A DNA stretch of 64,000 nt from contig CM071599.1 of NCBI GenBank assembly GCA_036435485.1, positions 1,984,001-2,048,000 on the forward strand, in the 5' to 3' direction. Position numbers and translations under genes: made by a program. The notes beneath the pieces are model-generated. The model worked only from the letters and a program-made list of their open reading frames with translations. It had not been told where the DNA came from and searched no databases. Shown here piece after piece: positions 10,829-23,009 of the stretch. The first letter of the stretch is position 1, and each line of letters opens with the position of its first letter. This DNA comes from Saposhnikovia divaricata (Eukaryota; Streptophyta; Magnoliopsida; Apiales; Apiaceae).

Positions 10829-11058
10829 TTTTCTCGGGGCTCCCCCTGAACTATTGCTACTGCTGCTTCCTGAACTCGATGGTGTTGAAGCAGGAGTTTG
10901 TTGATTCGGACTTTGCGGAGGAGTTGGATCATCATCTCCGCCATCTTCTATGTTGGAGTCATCACCATCATCACCATCATATCATTAAAGAATAAGCCTG
11001 CAACTTTTCTTTCTTCCTCACTCCATCTCCAGTAATCAGATTCATCAAACTCAACATC

Positions 11059-11796
11059 TCAAGAAATGATTAATTTCTTCGCGAGAGGATTATAGAGTCT
11101 GTATGCCTTGCTCCTTTTGTCATATCCGGTAAACATGCACTTTTCGCCTTCATCATCCAGCTTCTTCCTTTTCTGATCGGGAACATGTGCATATGCAATG
11201 CGCTCAAAAATTCTGAGATGTCCAACTGATGGTTTGCTTCCACTCCACGCTTCATCTGGAGTTTTGTTTCTAACACTTTTTGTTGGACAACGATTCAACA
11301 AATAAACTGCACATAGAACGGCTTCAGCCCAGAAAGTCCTCGGCATATGCTTTGCTTTCACCATGCTCCTTGCTATGTCTAGAATGGTGCGATTCTTCCT
11401 CTCTGCAACACCATTTTGCTGTGGAGTATATGCCGTTGTCAACTGATGATTTATTCCATGTGCTCTGCAAAAACTTCTGAACAAGTTTGAAGTGTACTCG
11501 CCTCCTCTGTCCGATCGAAGTACCTTCAAATAATGGCCACTTTGCTTTTCTGCCATAGCTTTGAACTCCTTGAATTTATCAAGAGCCTCCGCTTTTTCTT
11601 TCAAGATATATACCCAACTTTTCCTACTAAAATCATCAATAAATGTTAGGTAATACCTATTACCTCCAAGAGATGCAACATCAAATGGACCAGCAATATC
11701 TGTGTGAACTATCTCTAGTGGCCTTCTAGCTCGCCATGATTTTCCAACTGGAAAGCTTTGTCGATGTTGCTTTCCTTTAACACAAGCTTCACACAA
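11059..11796 (-). pseudogene. Copia A integrase
   Basis: Begins in the zinc-binding region (CEACVKGKQHRQSF) and has the rve core: VHTDIAGPF, DDFSRKSWVY, RSDRGGEY, YTPQQNGVAERKNRTI and the C-terminal GYDKRSKAYRLYNP. The D, D and E catalytic residues are recognisable. A stop (near 11812-11818) separates it from the GAG pre-integrase piece. Further downstream the low-complexity Ser/Asp linker (10830-11050) leads into RT. Confidence 0.88.
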
Positions 11797-11817
11797 CTTA
11801 TTTGGTTCGGTGATTGG

Positions 11818-12095
11818 TCACAAACCGTCCACCATCTTTGTCCTTGACAATAATTTCAAGCCAGTAAATCCAAGATGACCAAATCTCAAGTGCCATAACC
11901 ACGAGTCATTTTTAATGACTGACTTCAAACACTTCTGCACATTTGTTTGCATATCAAGATTGAAGAGACGATTCTTTGACATCTCCACATTTGCAATTAA
12001 TTCTCGAACCTGATTTTTGATGATAAGAGAATTATCCTGCATCTGTATGTTATATCCCTTCTCCACAAGTTGACCAAGACTGATGATATTACTTT
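11818..12095 (-). pseudogene. Copia A GAG pre-integrase segment
   Basis: Encodes SNIISLGQLVEKGYNIQMQD...WLWHLRFGHLGFTGLKLL, the typical pre-integrase segment with its H..H zinc ligands. It starts at the G1 insertion point. The open frame runs a few codons into the G1 LTR (MRSFLVNK), which is not Copia sequence. The other half of the broken protein ends at 41037; codon phase agrees across the G1 target duplication. Confidence 0.88.
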
Positions 12096-15000
12096 TGTTC
12101 ACTAAAAAACTACGCAAGTATACGCAGTCAAAAGTAATATGGATAAATAGGAATCGTTCCCACGAAGACTCGGTGAATTATGCAAATGTGCCTATTCAAC
12201 AATGTATGGCTAAATTACAATTGCTTGGTGTAGTAACAATTTTTGTGTTGTTTTAACTAGATTATACTACTAAAAACTTACTAAGGAGATTTTACTTATA
12301 TGAGAGAAACATAGGGTTCCAACTTCATGAGTTGTTTCATCTAGATTAACCATCAAGACTCAATGCACTGTGATTATTAAGGTAGCTAGTGGGAACACGA
12401 AGGAAGTACAAGCTATTTTTCAATAAACTCATACCAATCCATAAAATCATCTACAATTAAGATAGAAGTTTTACGGGCATCAATTACATCCAAATCACTA
12501 TATTTCTATGAGGTTGGGTGACATAATCAATTTAAAACACAAGTTCCACTATCAACTACATAGGGGAGTAATGTTCTTTCGAATCTATACTACCGATATG
12601 CGGAGAAGCCGTCATAAGCCTATGCTAACATGGCAAGCCCTAATCTCTAAATCCACTTTCGCATTCATTAGAGATTGACAAAATAGATGTTAGCTACGCA
12701 TCTATATAAATTAACACAACCACGTCAGGCAACCTTATTTTCAATCACAAGCATATGTTGTCAAAACTATCAACTACTAGAATCCATAAAACACTCCATT
12801 AGAACCCCATGAAAGTGTTTAGTTCATAATTGAACTTAGAACCATCATGGGTTCAATTGATAACATAATTAAAACAAAGAATTGAAAACAATTAATGATT
12901 GAGAATAGAATACTTGATAAAAATCCAATAGATAATAAGGTATTAAGTTGAAGATTCAGAAAAGAAACAATATAGAAAACCCTAGATCTTGAACTTGAGT
13001 GTGATACTTCCTTGCCGTCACCTTGGAAGTTGCTTCTCCTCTTGTTCTTGATCTCTCTATTGCGTTACAATGATATGATACGTAATACTATGTGATGATA
13101 TGATTTTACAATGATACAATATGTTTTTAAAGGCCACAGAAGTTTTATCCAACAAGGAAATACCAAAAATACCAAATAGCACTACTAGAAAAACTGGAAT
13201 AGACATCACACATTAGACATCGGTTAGAAAAGCCACTGATGTTAAAAGTCTCTATAACATCAGTAAAAACTAAACCGATGTCTAATAGTAGTAAATACAT
13301 CACTTCATCATAAAACCGATGTCTGGAGTTTATTTTTAAAAAATAAAATCGCGCTTCCCCCTTTTCCTTTCCCCCCTTAGCAAAATATTTCCCCCTTAAC
13401 CAAATTCAACTCCCGCTCTCTTATAAGTTATACTAAAAAATATAAAAAACAAAAAAAAAACAAAATATGCTAACCCCCTCTGTTATCAAAAATCAAAAAC
13501 AATAAAAACCAAATCCCCCGCCCCTCCCTCTATCCCTCTTTTCTTCAAGAACCCTAACCCGCTCTTCTCAACTAAAAGCTTCAATTAGATAAAATTAACC
13601 CTAACCCCATTCAAATCGTTTGATTCTATCATTCTCCTTTCATTTTTTTCAATATTCGTTCAACTCCCTATCAATAATAGTTCATTATTAGTTCTATTAT
13701 CTCCATTTGTTCGATTTCTATTAACGTAATTGTTCGATTTGTTTAACAGATCTGGAGCGTAGCTTGGAGCTTGTTCAAGTACTAACTTGGAGCTCGGATA
13801 TTAGTTCGTAGCTTGCTCGATTTGGTACTTTGCTTGAATCATTTTTTATGGTATTAAACTAAATTGTATGTATGTTTCGCTTGGAGTACTAGTTCGATTC
13901 GTCTACTGTATGTTTATAAGCATATAAACATACTTTAAAAGCTGGAACTATACAGGAACTATATTAATCATTAATATAGTTCCAATTGTTTTTGGGAAAA
14001 AGAAAACATACTGTATTTTTAGGAATAAGATACTGTATATCTTATGGTTTTGATAAAGTTGCGTTCTTTATTAACTGGAAGGTTGATTCTATTGATGCTT
14101 GCTGGGAAATGATTTTCAATCTTTGTTAGAATTTGTTTTTATTACTAGTTCTAGTAGTTTGCATTCTAAGTTGTTCTTTAGAAATTGGGAATATGATATC
14201 GATGTTGCTCCTGAAGTTATTCACGTGTTACTAGTCGACTAGATGACGTTAGCACTTTGCACGTGTTTAAGGCTTTTGTAGAGATTTTAGTTAGCTGACC
14301 AAGTGAAGTGGTAGTTAGAATTTCTGTTAATAAGATAAATCTTGTTTTGCTTTTAGAATGTCGGGAGAATTTTAGGTGCTTTACACTAATAATAAGTTGT
14401 TGCAGAAGCATCTAGTGGTGCACTTTTCTTTCTTTTAATCAACATATCTCAACTTTAGTTCTCCATGAGTCCATGTGCCTCCATTTTGTTTGTGCCATTT
14501 CTCTTTGGAGGTTCTAGAGATGGAGATATCAAGTAAGTTTAATTATACTTGTAACTTTTTTCGGGTAAGATATTACCTTTCTTTTGGTAAGAGTAAGACC
14601 ACTCACAATAAATGCACACGTTTTTGTCCATTGTGACTTGAATCCTCGATCTATCCAGTAGGAATCAGTGCTAGGGGTTTTGATATCTAAAACATTGTAG
14701 TGATGGTATAATACTGCATTCAACCATGAAAAAGTGTAAGCAATCTATAAAATTTCTGGAACTAAAGTACTAAAGTGCCTATATGACATGCTAATTTTTT
14801 TTTTCATTTGAGTGTATACATATGCAGACTGTGGTACGTGAGGGTTGAGAATATATGTGCTACTATAGTATTATCATTAGTTATAAATGTAGTTGTCATT
14901 ACTCATATCTATAGCTTGGTTTTGTCGTGTTTTTTTTAAAGTTTCAACAGCTAGTAGGATATGGGTTGGAGCTTTCAGTACCTTTTTTTAATATATGTGG

Positions 15001-15387
15001 AATAAATTAGAAAATAATCTATATGTTTCTACTTACCAACTAGCTTAATATATGTGCAAAACATAGCTAAACACGGCTCAATCTTGTATATATTCTATAA
15101 AAGTTCTTATACTGGCAGCAATTTCTCAATAAGCTATTATTACTAGTTTGTTATTTTTCACCTTGATGCTGAGTTGTTGTACTCGAGCTTTGCAGTTCCT
15201 GGACTCATTTCAAGTGGAATTCGTGCACGTTTGGTCAACCTTCCTAAGAAAAAAAATATTATCCAGGATCTGCAATGAGCTTTTAAAGGATTTCCTAGAA
15301 TGATTAATATAGTTCCAGTTGTTTCTGGGAACAATAAAACATACTGTATTTCTGGTTGTCAGCCTAAATTGGTCTTTTATCTGACAG

Positions 15388-15488
15388 TTCTTTACAGTAG
15401 AACCACAAGCTTGTGATCCTACAACTTTGCCTAAATACCCTCCCAGTAAAGAGATTGATGCAAAACTACGCAGTGAAGAGGCACGAAG
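15388..15488 (+). pseudogene. Captured exon of a plant CDK-like protein kinase
   Basis: Between a splice acceptor (ctgacag) and a donor (ag|gtgtgtg) the only sensible frame reads FFTVEPQACDPTTLPKYPPS and then KEIDAKLRSEEAR. This is the segment just after the kinase domain in plant CDC2/CDKC-like kinases (At1g54610-type), where 'CDPSSLPKYPPSKE.DAK.R.EEARR' is strongly conserved. Neither the kinase domain nor the following exon was found, so this is a transduplicated fragment. Confidence 0.75.
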
Positions 15489-15837
15489 GTGTGTGCTCTT
15501 GAATTAGGCATCTTTCATTTGAAAACGTATAATGATTTCTGCTAGTCTGTTTATACGCTCAGCTCTTATTAGCTTTAGGCCAATAACTCATAACAAATAT
15601 TTGTATTATAAAGTAATTAAAAAAAAGCCTGGGTGGACTAATCACAAAACTTTCTCTAGTATTGCTTATTTATGTTTTGTTCAGTATATCACAACTGTAA
15701 ATTAAATATTAATTTACAGTAGCCAAATAAGTTGACTATAATTTGTTTTAAGCCATTCTGTTTGATTGTTCCATCAATTTGAACTTGCAATTGAATTTCA
15801 TGTAGGCTACTTTTAATATTTTTCTGATTTTACAGGC

Positions 15838-17112
15838 ACAAAAGTTCTCTTTTGGTGAGCATGTCCAAAGATTCAAAGGTATTGACATCCCTAAAAATAA
15901 ATGTGTAACTAGCAGGCATAAATACTAGGTTTTAATCAAAGAAATGTACAACTGGATAGACATTTCTAATAAATGAGTCGATGTGTGCTCATTATGCACA
16001 TATTCTTAAATTTGTTGGCATGTCACGACTAGTAGTGGATCCTGTAAAAAGTCACTTTCTTAGATAGTAATGTGAGGCAACAAAGTTTAAATTGAACCTG
16101 CACATGCTCTCAGAGTGAATCTGTTATCTTTTTATAATGAAAATTGTGCCAGTGCTATTTATCGATTATGCATAATTCATTCGCATCGCAATTTTTTAGG
16201 TTTTTCTCTAGTATTTTTTTGGTGATTTTTCTATGAAGGAATTGGTATTATAAAAGTTTTTATGTAATATGAATGGGGATGGTGTAATATAAACTTGTAT
16301 TAGTATGTAACTTGTCCTAGTTTACTTTCAAGAATTGTTAGTAAGCATCATCTAACAGTGTCATCGCAATTAGGTGAGGCTTTGGGATACCGCTACATCG
16401 TCTTCTAGTTCTTCTTGCTGTGTTGGAATGACTTCGATACCTGGTGCACCTGTTGGCTTAAAATGCCATGTGGATTATTTCTCTGACAATCTTTGTTCTT
16501 ATCTGGGTATATTTTTTAGATTGGTCACCTTTCTGCAGTAAATATAGTGTTGAGAAAACTTTGCAATCTCATTCAACTTTTTCCTAAGTTAAAAGCATTT
16601 TCAGTGTCATAAACTAAATAATTCATCATCCATCCTACCTTCCTATACGACTAGCATAAGTATGTGGATCTCTTTATACTAAAAAATTCCCTAAACATAT
16701 ATTCTGATTTTCCTACAAACTAGTTATCTTATGTTTAAACTTAATTGTTGAAGCCATGAACTCAAGGTTGCATACTGCATTGCTATAGTCTATACTTACA
16801 AGTGGGAGTGGCCACATAATAATTGTGGCATTAAAAAGTAAAGTAGAAGATCAACTAATTGTGGCTCATTTATTTTTGTTATTACAGGAACCTTCTGAAG
16901 AACCTTTTGATGTGAATTCTGTTCCCAAGGAGGATAAATCTCAACAACTTGCAGAGAAGAAAGCATAATGTAAAAAGGACACTAGTCTAGATGTTCCACC
17001 AGCTCTCACATCCATAGTTGATATGTATGAAAAGCTATTGTCCTCTATCCCAGAGTTTTCAATCACATCTTTGATGGCAAGTCACAATTGCACGAATACA
17101 ATCCCAGAGTAG
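15838..17112 (+). other. Exon-like segments in CACTA1, source unknown
   Basis: Short coding-looking stretches follow acceptor-like tttacag or ttacag sites: 15838-15880, about 16380-16507 (reads MTSIPGAPVGLKCHVDYFSD) and 16889-16968 (EPSEEPFDVNSVPKEDKSQQ then LAEKKA, stop). The spacing and AT-rich gaps look like an intron-containing captured gene. I do not recognise the protein. The pieces may come from a different source gene than the kinase exon. Confidence 0.3.
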
Positions 17113-18430
17113 CTAAGTAATATGTTGTAGTAGGTGTTACATTCTCATTTCTAAAAAAGCTAAGTAATATCTTGTTCTAATTTCATGATTGCTGAATTAG
17201 AATTGGATGAATTGGATGTAGTTTAGGTATTTTGGATTGTTTGGATATGTAGTTAGTTTTAATGTGAATTGGTATGTAGTTGGCCGATTGAATGTATTGG
17301 TTTGGCTTTGGTATATATTGGTATTTTGATTTTGTTATTTAGTTTTGGTTTTCCATTTTGCAAAACCAAAAAGAATATGGAACAAAAATTGGTGTTAAAT
17401 ATGACAAAGTAACAACAACACACCTATATGCAACGATGTAAAAAGAATAGAAACACATCAGCTTCATATTAAGAAACCGATGTAATAACGTACAATAGAC
17501 ATCGATTCCGAATAAGAAACCGATGTAATAATGTACAGTAGACATAGGTTGTTTACTGAAAAACCGATGTATATACACTCATAGACATCGGTTAGAAATT
17601 ATAAAACCGATTTGAATTCGGATCATATACATCAGTTCACTACTAAGAAACTGATGTTAAACATTAACATTGACATCAGTTACATTTAAGAACTGATGTT
17701 AATTTTTGACATGGACATCAGTTCTGTATTTTTTTCGATGTTTATGTCTTGATTTATATTACATGTCATATGTTTAAGATGATATAAATCTTGTATTAAT
17801 GTAAAATTCACATGATAGTCATGACATATTACTGCAAAAACGATGTCTAAAATTACTACAGACATCAGTTCTTTGGTCAGAAACGATGTCTAAAAGTACT
17901 ACAGACATCGATTAAAAACCGATGTCTAAGACCCATACTTTTCTCTACACATGCGAAGACATCGGTTCTGGATTTACATAGACATCGGTTTTTAACCGAT
18001 GTCTATTGACGTTTTTCTAGTAGTGTAGAGTCAAAACAGGAAAGTTATGGAGGGTTTTTAGTGCAATTTTTGTCATGGACAGCGGCCATGCTAGGCTGCG
18101 GCCTAGCTCCAAATCTGTCCGGCATTTTTCAGCATGTTGTTTCCTTCGTTTTTTCTTCGTTTTGCCTCCGTTTCCTTTCGTTCTTTTTCTCAAAGCTTCC
18201 ATACTTCAATTCCTTGCCTTGGAAACTTCATGGTGGCTCACAACAAGACTCCATTTCTCATTCTTAAGCTCGAATTCATCTCCAGATTGACGGAAATTGC
18301 AATCTTATTCAACATTCTTGCAACCCTGCACAATTAACAAAACACATCAAAACTACAACAAACTTGAGGCCAAGTGAATCAATTTAAGCCGATATGGAAT
18401 GCTCCAAGTGGATATAAAATCCACTTATCA

Positions 18431-19859
18431 CACCCCCAAACTTAAACCGATGCTTGTCCTCAAGCATAAACAACTACACTAACTAAATAGTACCACTTCC
18501 GTATGTGATCACGGTTGCATTTGGCATATGCAACAAGCCCTTTAAACCCCTAGGCAGCCCTAGTGGACGAGTAGGGTCTCGTGAGGGCCTATAGCGAATG
18601 TACCCACAAAATCCATCTAACCTAATAATGCAATGCATGAATGCAACTACTATGAAAAATGCAAAGATCCCCTTCAAACTCACCAAAACCAACTAGCAAG
18701 CAAATATCTCAATGAATGCAAATAAATCCAAATAGAGCTCAACTAAGTCCCCGTACTCTAACATACATGACAGAAACGTGCGTGTGTGCTATGCTCATCA
18801 GAAATACTCCCAAAACTAGGTCAAAAATCATACCTATCCTTCACCAAGACAATCACAAGTTTATAAACAGAATAGACTGTAGACACTTCATAACTTAAGA
18901 ACACCTCCATCCTTATCCAAGGTAGACAGAAATTCATGCTTTTATTTCTAAACAACTACGACACATAATATACAAACATGCTTATTTAGCCGTGCAATGA
19001 ATGAGACCCCAAAAGGCTTATACAATAATACCCATGTAGCGAGTGTTAGGTCAGCAATCCCAAACCACAAGGCTTTAGGTTATAACTAGGACTAAGTCCC
19101 CTCAGACTTAATTACTCGAGTATTAAAGAGCTCACTCGTGGCTAATTTTGCATTTAACAACTAACTCTTTTTTTTTCTTTCTTTTTTTTTCTGTTTTTTT
19201 TTCTATTTTTTTTTATGCAATCTGGAATGAGAATTCTCAATTCCAACCCTAGACTACTCATATAAATATGAGCCGACTACTAGCCATTTGACATCTAACC
19301 ATTATTAACAACTAGCATGAAATTCCTGTTTTCCCCCAAACTTAGACTTATGTGCTCCTACGCTATAAAGGGAATAACGAAAATTCTAAATATAAACAAG
19401 TGATTAAATCTCAAAGCATCCAAACAAGCATGACCCTAACCTAGCCCAAAAGCACCCAATGAGACTGTGTAAAGTTTTGTTTCCATAACATGTACGTCAC
19501 TTCCTAGAGACTATAAATCAACCCTCTATTCATCATTACCACACTCAAATCAACATCCACCTACCAACAGAAATGGCTCGTTCTAAGGGATCATGAAAAG
19601 TTCATGCCATGAAAATGCAACTAATATGAAACTCACATGGTATACAAAAACAAAAACAGAATGTCCTAAATGAAACACACATAATTAACACGAACATATA
19701 TGCATGAATTACTACTAATATGCAAAGCATGAAATTCTACATGAACACAATGACATATAACTATATACACACTACTTATCCCTCAAACCACCCCCAAACT
19801 TGAAAGATTCAATGTCCGCATTGAATGGAAAGGTAAATACGAGGGATAGTAGAACATAC
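18431..19859 (-). other. G1 3' noncoding region with polypurine tract
   Basis: No coding frame. It aligns with E1 2630-4005 and G2 28008-29451. Landmarks on the plus strand are the tract complement cacccccaaactt (18431), the stem-loop gttgcat...atgcaac (18514-18534), the conserved 'gtctcgtgagggcctatagc' block (about 18570), a T-rich tract (19165-19213) and the gagaattctcaattcc inverted repeat (19230-19246). It sits between the extra ORF and the LTR. Confidence 0.8.
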
Positions 19860-20999
19860 CTACGCATCAGCATCATCACCCGCCTCGGGTGGAGTATCTG
19901 GAGGAGGATACACAGTGTCCGAACCAAAAACTGGCCAATCCACATGAACACCACTGGCTCTGAAAGCACTATCCAAAGTCTGTGTCAACCTCTGAGAAAA
20001 ACGGCTATGGCTCTCATACAAAGCATCCATATGCCTCATCATCCTCCTATCATGAGAAGCTCTCGAGCCAGCATTACCCTCTCCTATCGGTGCCCTAGGA
20101 ACATGTGGCGGATCACCCGCTCCCTGACCACCAGCACCTGCTTCTTCTGCAATGTAACCTATCCCCCTAGGATGCGGAATGCCGCCCGGCCACTCCGCCA
20201 TCCGGTTAATAGAAGCATCAGTAATAGGATTAGCCGGCTTCTGCAGCTGCTCATTATCATCCCAAGTAACATTAGCATCCATACAAACACCAGCAACAAT
20301 AGAAGCATGCGGAATTGGTGATTGAGAATTTCCTCGCAAGAACCGCAGAATGTTCTGATGCATAATATACCCCACATCAATATACTTCCCTTTCAAAATG
20401 CCCCACAGAATAATAGCTCTCTCCACAGGCACGTCATTCGTATGTGTCGAAGGCATGGTGTTAGCACAAATAAACAAGTTCCATGCCCGTGCAAACCTGT
20501 TCATAGCATTAGCTGGAAAATTGGTACGCTCATTACTATCCGGCCTTACTTTCCACACCGTACCCGGTACACAAATCTCTGCTACAATAGCATCCAAATC
20601 CACCTCATCTCGAGTTTTCCTAGCCCAATCTACCACCCCCATTGGCTTAGGAGGCTGTTTAAAAACCTGACGAAGCGCATCCGGCCGATAATCCACGCGC
20701 CTACCACGAACTACACAAAAGCCATTCTGCTCCACCTTAGCGTTCGCATAGAACTCTCGCACAACACTTAAAGGAATCGGAGTAGACGACGCACAAAGAT
20801 CCTCAAAACCAAGCGCACGAATCATATCATTCAAATCCGAATACTCAACCGGCAAAACCCCCCTCTCTTTAACAAGTGGTTTCTCCATCAATCTATCATA
20901 CTCAATTCGCGCCTCCTCATTCACAAACCTCTCCACACTTACATTCTCATCCGATGATGGCCGATTACTAGAATTACCTCTTCGACGCTTTGGGGCCAT
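19860..20999 (-). CDS. G1 ORF in the envelope position; plant transposon-protein-like domain
   Basis: An open frame runs from 21032 to 19860. The better start is the ATG at 20999 (MAPKRRRGNSSNR), giving about 379 residues, since the 11 codons upstream look unrelated. Residues 20-200 (FVNEEARIEYDRLMEKPLV, VVREFYANAK, VVRGRRVDYRPDALRQVF) resemble the 'putative plant transposon protein' domain often found in plant Gypsy elements. KRRR suggests a nuclear signal. No signal peptide or membrane segment is visible, so it is not a classical envelope despite its position after integrase. The C-terminus is Gly/Asp/Pro-rich. It is uninterrupted although pol beside it has many stops. Function unknown. Confidence 0.7.
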   Translation of the reverse strand: MAPKRRRGNSSNRPSSDENVSVERFVNEEARIEYDRLMEKPLVKERGVLPVEYSDLNDMIRALGFEDLCASSTPIPLSVVREFYANAKVEQNGFCVVRGRRVDYRPDALRQVFKQPPKPMGVVDWARKTRDEVDLDAIVAEICVPGTVWKVRPDSNERTNFPANAMNRFARAWNLFICANTMPSTHTNDVPVERAIILWGILKGKYIDVGYIMHQNILRFLRGNSQSPIPHASIVAGVCMDANVTWDDNEQLQKPANPITDASINRMAEWPGGIPHPRGIGYIAEEAGAGGQGAGDPPHVPRAPIGEGNAGSRASHDRRMMRHMDALYESHSRFSQRLTQTLDSAFRASGVHVDWPVFGSDTVYPPPDTPPEAGDDADA

Positions 21000-21032
21000 G
21001 ATAATCAAAACCCAACTCAACAATACCACCAA

Positions 21033-21759
21033 TTAACTCACCACAATACAAACCAAGAATTTTCCAAATATTACAAGCACACACAAAACCCCCAAATAAT
21101 TGCAAAGCCACAAATTCGTATAAATAAGATTTAAGGAAGAGTTATACCTAATACGAATCGAAGAGGTGACACTTGCAACGAAAATCCCCCAAACTTGAAT
21201 CCTTCTTTGCACCTTAACTTGGAATGGAGGTTTAGAGATATTTAATTAGGAATTGGGTTTGGATATTTGTGTGTATAGGTGTATATATAGATGGGTTGGT
21301 AGTAGAATTAGGATAAATATGAGAGGATTAACAAGGTTGGGGAGGAGAGGAATTAGTTTAGGTTTAGGAATTTGAAATTTTTGGGGTTATAAGAATATGG
21401 AAGGATGTGGTTTTTGTTTTTGTGCTAAAACATCACACAAAATAAAAAAAAACGTATGGACAGTTGGGAGGGTAGGCTGCAGCCTCCCCTGCTGCGCTGC
21501 AGCGCAGGGTGAGGTCTGTTGCTTTGCAAATTTTTTTTTTAACAAACAAAACAAAACAAAAAAAAACTCACGTTACCTGAGCAGAACACAGTCTGCACTG
21601 CGGCCTTGAATGCTACGCTGCAGCCTGGGCTTGCTTTTGTTAAATTCTCAACTTTCTCTTTTTTTTTTCTTCCTTTCTTTCTTTCTTTTTTTCCTCTTTT
21701 TTTTCCTTTTTTTTTCTCTTCTCTCTTTTTTTTTTTGAATACACAACATATAAAACGCG
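21033..21759 (-). other. G1 spacer between pol and the envelope-position ORF, with GC palindromes
   Basis: Holds perfect palindromes aggctgcagcct (21474-21485) and ctgcgctgcagcgcag (21492-21507), related GC motifs near 21591-21630, and a long pyrimidine tract (21650-21736, purine on the coding strand). Open frames here are low-complexity artefacts. It could hold a splice acceptor or promoter for the downstream ORF; that is inferred from position only. Confidence 0.55.
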
Positions 21760-21804
21760 TGGGTTGCCTCCCACGAAGCGCTTGCTTAGTGTCTTTAGCT
21801 TGAC
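21760..21804 (-). other. Conserved structured motif after the G1 pol stop
   Basis: On the minus strand a GTCAAGCTAAAGAC stem-loop (21804-21791) precedes AAGCGCTTCG...GGCAACCCA (21783-21760), 35 nt after the pol stop at 21819. It matches the E1 and G2 motifs in order and spacing. Confidence 0.75.
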
Positions 21805-21818
21805 ATTTCCTCGCTGTA

Positions 21819-22961
21819 TCACGTAGTGGTGAGGGCGGTGACGACCGCTTCACGATTCACCATTCCACCAAAGTTATGTTTTAACCTCTGTCCGTTAACC
21901 TTAAAAGATTGATCAGGTGACTTTTCATAAACCTCAACCGCGCCATGCGGGAACACTGTCTTCACTACAAATGGTCCCGACCATCTTGACTTGAGCTTCC
22001 CTGGAAAGAGTTTAAGACGAGAATTGAACAATAGAACTGATTCACCTGGTACAAAGGTCTTGTGCACCAACCTTCTGTCATGCCACCTCTTGACCTTCTC
22101 CTTGTACATTTTGTTATTCTCGTAAGCTTGTGCACGAAACTCCTCAAGTTCATTAAGTTGAAGTAGTCATTTTTCACCCGCTGCTTTCATATCGAAGTTC
22201 AATTTCTGTAAGGCCCAAAATGCCTTGTGCTCTAGCTCGGTAAGCAAATGGCACGCCTTACCATACACCAACTGAAAGGGAGACATTCCCAAGGGTGTCT
22301 TGTACGCGGTTCGGTAAGCCCATACAACCTCGTCCAACTTCAACGACCAGTCCTTCCTTGAGGGGTTCACTACTTTCTCTAGAATCCTCTTAATTTCTCT
22401 GTTAGAAACCTCCGCCTGCCCATTTGTTTGGGGATGATAGGCTGTGGCCACCCGATGTGTCACATTGTACTTCGCCATCAGATTAGTGAATTGACGATTG
22501 TAAAAGTGCGTTCCCTCATCACTGATTATGGCTCTCGGAGTTCCAAAGTGCGTGAATATGTGCTTATGCAAAAAATTGAGTACCACTTTAGCATCGTTGG
22601 TCGGTAGAGCCTTCACCTCAACCCATTTAGAAACATAATCCACGGCTAGCAAGATGTATTGATTATTGCACGACGAGATGAAAGGTCCCATGAAGTCTAT
22701 TCCCCACACGTCAAAGATCTCCACTTCAAGTAGCATATTAAGAGGCATTTCATTCCTCTTAGAGATATCACCCACACGTTGACAACGATCACATCTCAAT
22801 ACGAACTGATAAGCGTCCTTGAACAGCGTAGGCCAAAAGAACCCTGCCTGAAGTACTCGAGCTGCTGTTTTCTCACCTCCATAATGACCACCATAAGTGG
22901 TGGAATGACAATCTCTCAGAACCCCCTCCGTCTCACCATAGGGAATGCATCTCCTGATCAT
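21819..22961 (-). pseudogene. G1 integrase
   Basis: Zinc-binding N-terminus (H..H and CDRCQRVG), core domain with DFMGPF, ISDEGTHF and YHPQTNGQAEVSNREIKRI (the D, D, E set is present), then a C-terminal module with WHDRRL, FPGKLKSRWSGPFVV and KVNGQRLKHN. One in-frame TGA at 22167-22169 replaces a probable CGA arginine and separates the last 115 residues. Family length and motif order are otherwise normal. Confidence 0.88.
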
Positions 22962-23009
22962 TCGGTCTGCCCCCTGACGAAATAAGAAAGGTTCGTCCCA
23001 ATGGTACCA

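Larger units (their letters stand above)
13180..18025. mobile_element. CACTA1: non-autonomous CACTA transposon with gene fragments
   Basis: Ends CACTACTAGAAAAA and TTTTTCTAGTAGTG are inverted, and flanks are the 3-bp duplication tag (13177-13179, 18026-18028). The uninterrupted G1 5' LTR reads accaaatagagtc at this site, which proves the insertion. Subterminal regions carry many copies of gacatcggtt and aaccgatgtc in both orientations, about 150 bp on the left and 560 bp on the right, as expected for transposase-binding sites. No transposase is seen. The interior has exon-like pieces, one from a CDK-like kinase. Confidence 0.95.
12096..18430 (-). repeat. G1 3' LTR, interrupted by CACTA1
   Basis: Plus-strand ends are tgttcactaaaa and ccacttatca. 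After removal of 13180-18025 and one copy of the 3-bp duplication the length is 1486 bp, against 1505 bp for the 5' LTR. It abuts the polypurine-tract complement cacccccaaactt at 18431. Confidence 0.93.

Noticed and set aside
9407..12095. Treating the Copia pieces at 9.4-12.1 kb and 41.0-42.8 kb as two separate truncated elements
   Set aside because: LTRs, target duplication tggtg, codon phase across the G1 insertion and domain order show they are halves of one element.
13180..18025. CRISPR-like array suggested by many gacatcggtt/aaccgatgtc repeats
   Set aside because: Repeats are short, in both orientations and irregularly spaced inside CACTA termini; this is a plant genome and they are subterminal transposase-binding-type repeats.
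19800..20771. Plus-strand frames of 149-173 codons opposite the G1 envelope-position ORF
   Set aside because: They are antisense shadows of the minus-strand ORF, with no motif and no matching frame in related elements.
21539..21853. Lys/Phe-rich frames on both strands
   Set aside because: Produced by the long pyrimidine/purine tract at 21650-21736; low complexity only.
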